Shown in pieces: positions 58,690 to 64,000 of a stretch of DNA of 64,000 nt (positions are counted from its first letter, which is position 1; the number at the start of each line of letters is the position of its first letter). The DNA lies in assembly GCA_025403435.1 (NCBI GenBank), contig CM046348.1, positions 18,761,679 to 18,825,678 of the forward strand. The letters run 5' to 3'. The notes beneath the pieces were generated by a model. The model had not been told where the DNA came from. It worked only from the letters and a program-made list of their open reading frames with translations, and did not search any database. This DNA is from Artocarpus heterophyllus. Its lineage: Eukaryota; Streptophyta; Magnoliopsida; Rosales; Moraceae. The translations under genes and the position numbers were made by a program.

Positions 58690-60655
58690 TGTTAGACAAG
58701 GTGCCTTAAGAATTAAATGATGAATATTTTTTGAAGATATTAGATCAATAAAGAGTTTTTTTATTTGCATATATCAAATGTTTTCTTCATGTTCATTTTA
58801 TGTTGAATGTATGATAAGCAAATAAAAGTATGAGACTGTTAATCTAAACTTTTAAGATTGTGCATATGACGAATAGATTATGTGGAAGACATGAATCTTA
58901 AAGGTGATAGTTTATATGACAAGGTCCACAATTTAGGGAATAAATTAGGTGCTTTATTCATGTTAAGATTATTACATTGTCTACATCCTTAACGGGAGAC
59001 GACTTAACCTCGTCATCGGAGTTGGATTCCACGAGTCAAAACATTGTTATATTGTCATTGGTGATGATATATTGAATCGGGACTAAAGATGTATTGATTT
59101 GATTAATACTTTTACTTATATATAACAATTCACTTTAGACAATTATATGTATTATATTTTAATCCTAAAATGAATTAATGAGTTTGTATTCTTGACTTGT
59201 GTGTTTTGATGTACCAAACGGTGATATCCTGAATTACATGAAGGTACGTATACCAGTACATTGGAGACATGACTCTTGATTGACTTAGGCTCGTTATTCA
59301 TGGATACAGAATTCATAACTCTTTTGTAAAGTTAATAATATTATCTTTTAGGCATTATCCTATAATTGAAAACTATAGCGCTCAACCAATTGGCTATATA
59401 TATGTAACCGAATGGTATACTATTTGTATTACTTATGAATAGTAACTATTTCAATAGTGAGATAATGAAATATAAGATCAATATAATAGGGAAGGTAAAA
59501 CAAAATTTTAATCTTAAGCCAATTATGAATATCCTATAGGGATGTTACACATTATGATATGTCATGGACGATAAACTTATTAGAGTTTCGTAATTTATAT
59601 ATATAGTTCAAGAGTGCAGTTCAATGCTTTTAGTAGAATAGCTTTAGTGTTGATAGTTATCAAGTTTACATGTCGGGGATATATTATTCTTTAATTATAG
59701 GAGTTTTATATATATATGTCCGTCGGGTCCCCTTTGTTAGCTCATAATATTTTTTGTAACGATCGACGTGTTTTTCTTATAGATTGGTAACTTATGTTAT
59801 TTATTATATCGTCTAAAATTCAATTATTTTGATTTAATAATCCATGTTAGTTTATTAGTTGAATTATTTTAAAATAAACATGTTGAATTATTTCAAATAT
59901 ATTTTATTTGATATGGAACTATCTATTTAGAATTGTTTTAATCAGATAACTTTTCTATTTAGTTATTTGAATTAGAATTGAAGTTCTATAATAGATACTC
60001 GGGTCAAATAAAATATGATTTATCCATTAGATTCGAATGGGTAAATCAAGATAACACTCTGTAGTTGGAAAAATGTGTGGGAGTCTTTGCCACGACAGTT
60101 CAATCGACTAGACATAGTGTAGGTTGGTTAACTAGACCACCCTGCACGTCAGTGATCTAAGGCTAACTTTTTTTTTTTTTTTTTACCCCAAAGTTGATCC
60201 AAACTTGAATTTTTGAAGCCGAATCTGATAAAAATGAGTCCAAGTCCAACCTCTATATAAAGGGAACAATTTTCTATTGTTTCTTATATCACTTGAGGGA
60301 TTTAAAGAAGAGTATTTTGTTGGGAAGACTCTGAAGCTCCCATAGAGCTATTATTTAACATCCCAAATATTAACTCTTGGTTTTCTTAAGTGGTTGGAAA
60401 AAAAGATCACCTGAGGAAAGATTGAACGACGTGCGACCACTTGCACTCCAATCATGGAAAGAGAATAGCAAGAAACTCCAATTGGTTGAGGCACTTCTTG
60501 TAGTTTTCTCTCATAGCAATTCTATGGTTTCCCAATTTACTAAGAAGTACGAAAGATCTTTTATTAATTTATATACATAGCATGTCTAACTTGATTTTTG
60601 AAAAAATGTTTTAACTAAACATTTTTAAAATCCGCTATGTACTCATTTTCCAACA
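58690..60655 (+). mobile_element. Old solo LTR of the 2-kb copia LTR family (copy 2)
   Basis: TGTTAGACAAG at 58690 to TTTTCCAACA at 60655, flanked by GACAT (58685-58689) and GGCAT (60656-60660), a target duplication with one change. The order of words (ccttaagaat, tgttgaatgtatgataagca, gactcttgattg, gttggaaa...) follows solo LTR 1, but it is much more diverged. The TCGGC/GCCGA dyads are not recognisable here. No internal region remains. Confidence 0.85.
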
Positions 60656-60660
60656 GGCAT

Positions 60661-61084
60661 GTGTGTTAATAACAGACATTTAATTCCAAATGAAAGATCA
60701 CAACCTTTCGAATTAAAATGAAAAACTCACATTTTCGAAATCATAAAACATAGGCTGGTGCTAGTGGATATAGACAATTGAGCCAACACCATGACGCTAA
60801 GTGCCCCTGTCCTATAGTGCTAAAACCTGATGACTGAACGCCATGGATTTGGCCAATGGGCACCACGACGTTGAGTGCAAGCACCGCGATACAAGTCCTA
60901 ATCAAAATTCACTTAAAAATCTTTTGTTTCCTTTTTTCCCCATATGCGAGACTTAGCTTTTTATCATCAAATAGATATATTACAATCTCTCTAGCAATTT
61001 TATCTTTACTTTAATCCTCTAAATTTTTTTCTTTCTTTTTCATAATTTTTCATATAGCTTTTAAAATTTTGTGTGGTTGTCAGT
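60661..61084. other. Gene-free intergenic DNA
   Basis: Nothing supportable seen. Some GC-richer words at 60800-60890 have no open frame. Confidence 0.5.
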
Positions 61085-61205
61085 TAGAATCAATTAGTTT
61101 TAACCAATAAATAGTGTAAAGCTTTTAACAGCTATAGTAAAAAATAAAAAAGTTGTTACAATAAAAGCTCTCATATGCTCCAATATTCTTACTCAAAATT
61201 GATTC
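61085..61205 (+). repeat. MITE-like repeat copy B
   Basis: Contains aatagtgtaaagcttttaa...gctatagtaaaaa...gttgttaca...aaagctctcatatgct, in the same order as copy A (7693-7711 joined to 19199-19280). Outer parts (ttagaatcaattagttttaacc and the tail caaaattgattcaaac) look like imperfect inverted ends. Confidence 0.6.
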
Positions 61206-62769
61206 AAACAATTGGTTATAACCTTACTTTTTAAATACCTTTTACAACAAAACCCGGGTCCAACATCCATTAAAAAAAAAAAAAAAAACTTTGTTCCGAT
61301 TGAATTTCCATCATCTTCTCGGTGGTCTCTTTTTTTAAGGTTTGTGTTTTTTGATAAAAATCTCTTCTGAAGGTCACATCCAATGATTCCACTTAAGGTG
61401 AAGAAAGAGAGGGTGGGGGCGGGGGCGGGGGCGGGGGCGGGGGCGGGGGCGGGGGCACTCATTGAAGTCTTTGTATGTCGTTTTTTTGGGTAATAAATGA
61501 CATCCATTGAAGTTGAACCACGTTTTGTCGTCGTCGTCGTCGGTTTTCTCTTCTTTTTTTTTTTTTTTTTGGATCGGAAAAGTTGAACCACATTACATGA
61601 CAGAGAGGTGGTCGTAGTCGCAATAATCCAGCGTGGCCTTTGCAGAAGCATCTTTTGTTCAGTGGTTGACCAAATGAGAAGCAGTATTGGACCCGGCAAC
61701 GCTTACGCAAGGTATGCACACATGCACCAAAAATGGTCGTATGGGCTTTTCAGAATGGGCCCCAAAGCTGTGGCTAGCTATGACTATGGACCCTTGGAAT
61801 CTTCGATTCCCAACTCTATTGATTCTATGTTATGTAAAATATTGAGAAAATTACAATGTAACGTCACATTTTCAAAAAATTATATTTATTTATATCATAT
61901 TTAAATAAATTATATATATATTATTATCTATATTATATGTTTAAGATAAGTTACACTAACTTATTTATGATATTTTTAAAAATAAATTTAAAAAAATAAC
62001 ATTTATAAAGATTCTCCGTCCATATTTCTTTCCCTCTCTACTATCTTTTTCTAGAAGATTGATCCTTTTCTAATTGAATAATTAAAATCAACCTCTTCTA
62101 AGAAAACAATAATTAATGTTTCAGGTCTATGTTATTCATTTATATTTCAAGTGTTTGACTTTAGGGGTGTTTTAAATTTTTATTTCTCAAGCTAGGAAGA
62201 CCTAACGTTAAATTTGTTCTAGAATGGTCGACTTTCAAAACATCAGTGCGTTTTTTTAATTTAAAAAAATCGTAGTCTTTACTTCTCCTCAATTGAATGT
62301 TTAGTCCAAGTTACCTTTGCCTTATTTTTGTTTTGCGTTCCCGGTAGAGTCACTTCCGAATTATGTTACTTTGGTTTACAAGTTACAACCCCACATAATG
62401 AAGTTACAATAACAAGTGTCATCAATTTACAAGTAGACATTTATTTGACAAGGAGATTTCCCATATTTTCTTTAAATAATAAAAAAAACTATTCTTATGT
62501 TAAAAAAAAGGGGAAAAACTATGCCTATGTGAAATTTATCCCGCAAATGAATTAGGATTAAAAATTGGATAATTTGCATGAATGTATCCCAAATTTTCTA
62601 TTAAAAAGTAGGATTCTAAACTCTTAATTTTAAGCACTTGAAATTCTAATTTGACAATTGTTTTAAATTTCAGTCATAACAATTGTTAATTATTAGTTGG
62701 AATGCTCCATAATTTTGTACCTTAACTTTTTGTTAATTGATAAGATCAATCCAAAACTATTTATAAAGT
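61206..62769. other. Gene-free intergenic DNA with low-complexity tracts
   Basis: No gene recognised. Contains an A run (61273-61287), a G-rich hexamer array, a short (GTC)n tract near 61528-61543, a T run near 61556-61570 and AT-rich filler. The open frame at 61193-61699 (-) is a repeat artefact. Confidence 0.55.
61411..61456 (+). repeat. (GGGGGC)n array, predicted G-quadruplex
   Basis: About seven GGGGG runs separated by single C bases on the plus strand, in a very AT-rich setting. G runs of this length with one-base loops fit the standard G-quadruplex pattern. No neighbouring gene was found to which it could act as promoter. Confidence 0.9.
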
Positions 62770-62950
62770 GTTTCACAGAGTGGTTAGAACGGTTGGTTAG
62801 AACTATTTTTGCTATAGCATGTGAGAACTTAATACTATACGGCTTTTTTTGTTGTTATTGTAACATGTGAGAGCTTTATATTATTTATAACTAAAAAAAT
62901 AGTTTAGACTACTTTTGCCAAATCAAGTTTGGTATTTGAAACACTAATAG
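62770..62950 (-). repeat. MITE-like repeat copy C (inverted)
   Basis: Reverse-complemented, it reads aaagctctcacatgtta...gttctcacatgctatagcaaaaatagttctaaccaaccgttctaacc, closely following copy A, including its second unit and the ...ctaac.aacggttc ending. Confidence 0.6.
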
Positions 62951-63640
62951 CAATTGCCATTTATTAACCGATCTTCGTTGCGGTCATAATTGAACAATAA
63001 TTACAAAAAAGTCAAGTTTTAGGATCTAAATGCTAAAATTAATAATCAAAGGATGATAAAAAATAAGTGAAAAAAACTCTAAAATATCAAAGTTTAGATT
63101 TATTGTCTTATTTTTAAGTTCTTTTGGACGTCACTTTTATTATTTATTCAAAATATCATTTAAACTCAATAATCTAAATATATAAATAAAACCTAAATAT
63201 TAATATGATGTTTGACAAATTTAATTTTAATTTCAATTTACAAGTTTCAATTCAAATAGGTATAAAGCAAAAATATAGTGCAAAAGTATAATACAATACC
63301 TTTAGTATTAACTCTCAAATTCACTCTCTAAGCACTGTAAAAATAACTAAATAATTTACTTAGGTGTTAAATTTAATTAGGATTGGATCTAAAAAAAATT
63401 TAATCTAAAAGATAGTAAACAAAATAATACAAAAGGATTATGATTCAAAAACTTAAAATTAAAATAAATAAAGACAGTTAATTGATTATTAGGTTGTCAG
63501 TTTCTTTACTTTAATCATAATCGATGGGTTTGAGTTATTCTATGGTATTACCCGCAGAAAGGGACAAAAAAGATTTTTCAACGCGGTATTTTCCAAATGG
63601 CGGGCTCAGAAAATCTTTCCATGGACGGGGATGAATTCAG
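62951..63640. other. Gene-free AT-rich DNA upstream of the BAP31-like gene
   Basis: No gene, RNA or repeat boundary recognised. Confidence 0.5.
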
Positions 63641-63827
63641 AGTCACCCATAAAAGCGAATAGACCAATCACGCACAAAGCAAAGGCAAGGCAATAGCAGC
63701 ATTGTCACACACAGAGCTTCATTTTCAGGCCTTAGGCCAATTCACAATCCCAAATTCCCAATTCCCAAATCAGATCGCTTTCTCTCTCTGGGTCTAGGGT
63801 TTTTACCTCATCGGAGTCGGGTGAAAA
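63641..63827 (+). promoter_or_regulatory. Promoter and leader of the BAP31-like gene
   Basis: A CCAAT word (agaccaatcacg) lies at about 63660-63672. The leader is CT-rich (ctttctctctctggg), with CTAGGGTTTTTACC close to the ATG, as in many plant housekeeping genes. No clear TATA box is seen. Confidence 0.45.
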
Positions 63828-64000
63828 ATGATAGAGCTTCTGTACATGGTGATAGCGACGGAGATGGTGGTGATTCTGACGCTAATCTTCAAGACGCCTC
63901 TGAGGAAGCTGGTGTTAATGGCGTTGGACAAGGTCAAGCGAGGGAGGGGACCGGTCATGGTGAAGACCGTCGCCATGACGGTTTTCCTTCTGCTTGTCGT
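63828..64000 (+). CDS. BAP31/BAP29-like ER membrane protein, N-terminal part (cut by right edge)
   Basis: The first 57 codons plus two bases are open. A first transmembrane helix spans about residues 3-20 (LLYMVIATEMVVILTLIF). A conserved cytosolic loop follows, KTPLRKLVLMALDKVKRGRGP, then VMVKTVAMTVFLLLV begins the second helix. The ELLY...E...FKTPLRK pattern is the signature of the B-cell-receptor-associated protein 31 family, ER proteins with three N-terminal helices and a C-terminal coiled coil that help export and quality control of membrane cargo. The first ATG after the CT-rich leader fits the family's start. The rest of the gene (normally about 220-250 residues) lies beyond the window. 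Confidence 0.85.
   Translation, partial: MIELLYMVIATEMVVILTLIFKTPLRKLVLMALDKVKRGRGPVMVKTVAMTVFLLLV

Noticed and set aside
61193..61699. Minus-strand frame with (PA)n and poly-Lys
   Set aside because: It is a translation of the GGGGGC hexamer array and a T run; no conserved domain or start context.
1..64000. tRNA, rRNA or organelle-derived insertions
   Set aside because: No convincing tRNA arms, rRNA cores or plastid/mitochondrial gene stretches were noticed by eye; a tRNA-finding program could still detect one that I missed.

Overview
The window is nuclear DNA from a flowering plant, most likely a eudicot. Three things show this: spliced genes of plant type (a signal-peptide glycine-rich protein, a RAD16-like SNF2/RING helicase, a mitochondrial 2-oxoglutarate dehydrogenase E2, and the start of a BAP31-like ER protein), a CC-NLR relic, and about 38 kb (roughly 60%) of LTR retrotransposon sequence. 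The background is AT-rich. The species cannot be named from the sequence alone.

Layout. 1-2125 is the 5' LTR and primer site of a minus-strand copia element that runs off the left edge. 4157-5600 is an intact glycine-rich cell-wall-type protein gene (+). 6045-6360 is a broken CC-NLR fragment, and 6860-7065 is a decayed second copy of the glycine-rich gene's promoter. 7712-19193 is a copia element (-) that landed in a small MITE-like repeat and was itself split by a gypsy-type LTR element (11485-17774); both events have perfect 5-bp target duplications. 19464-21744 is a solo LTR (+). 22931-29124 is a 16-exon RAD16-like helicase gene (+) with six reading-frame lesions. Converging on it is an intact 14-exon 2-oxoglutarate dehydrogenase E2 gene (30001-33422, -), encoding 468 residues. 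35973-46624 is a young Tat-type gypsy element (-) with 625-bp LTRs and an antisense accessory gene carrying its own TATA box and poly(A) signal. 48099-57790 is a copia element (-) with 2-kb LTRs, and 58690-60655 is an older solo LTR of the same family. 63828-64000 is the start of a BAP31-like gene (+).

The host genes are ordinary housekeeping or structural genes and form no pathway together. The E2 gene acts in the mitochondrial TCA cycle, the helicase family in chromatin and DNA repair, BAP31 in ER cargo handling, and the glycine-rich protein probably in the cell wall. No clearly new system was found. The most interesting signals lie inside the transposons: eight W-boxes in one copia leader, arrays of a TCGGC-N2-GCCGA dyad in another copia family's U3 region and leader, and the independent antisense gene of the Tat element. 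The orphaned promoter duplicate is also worth a look. All retroelement coding regions seen here carry stops or frameshifts.
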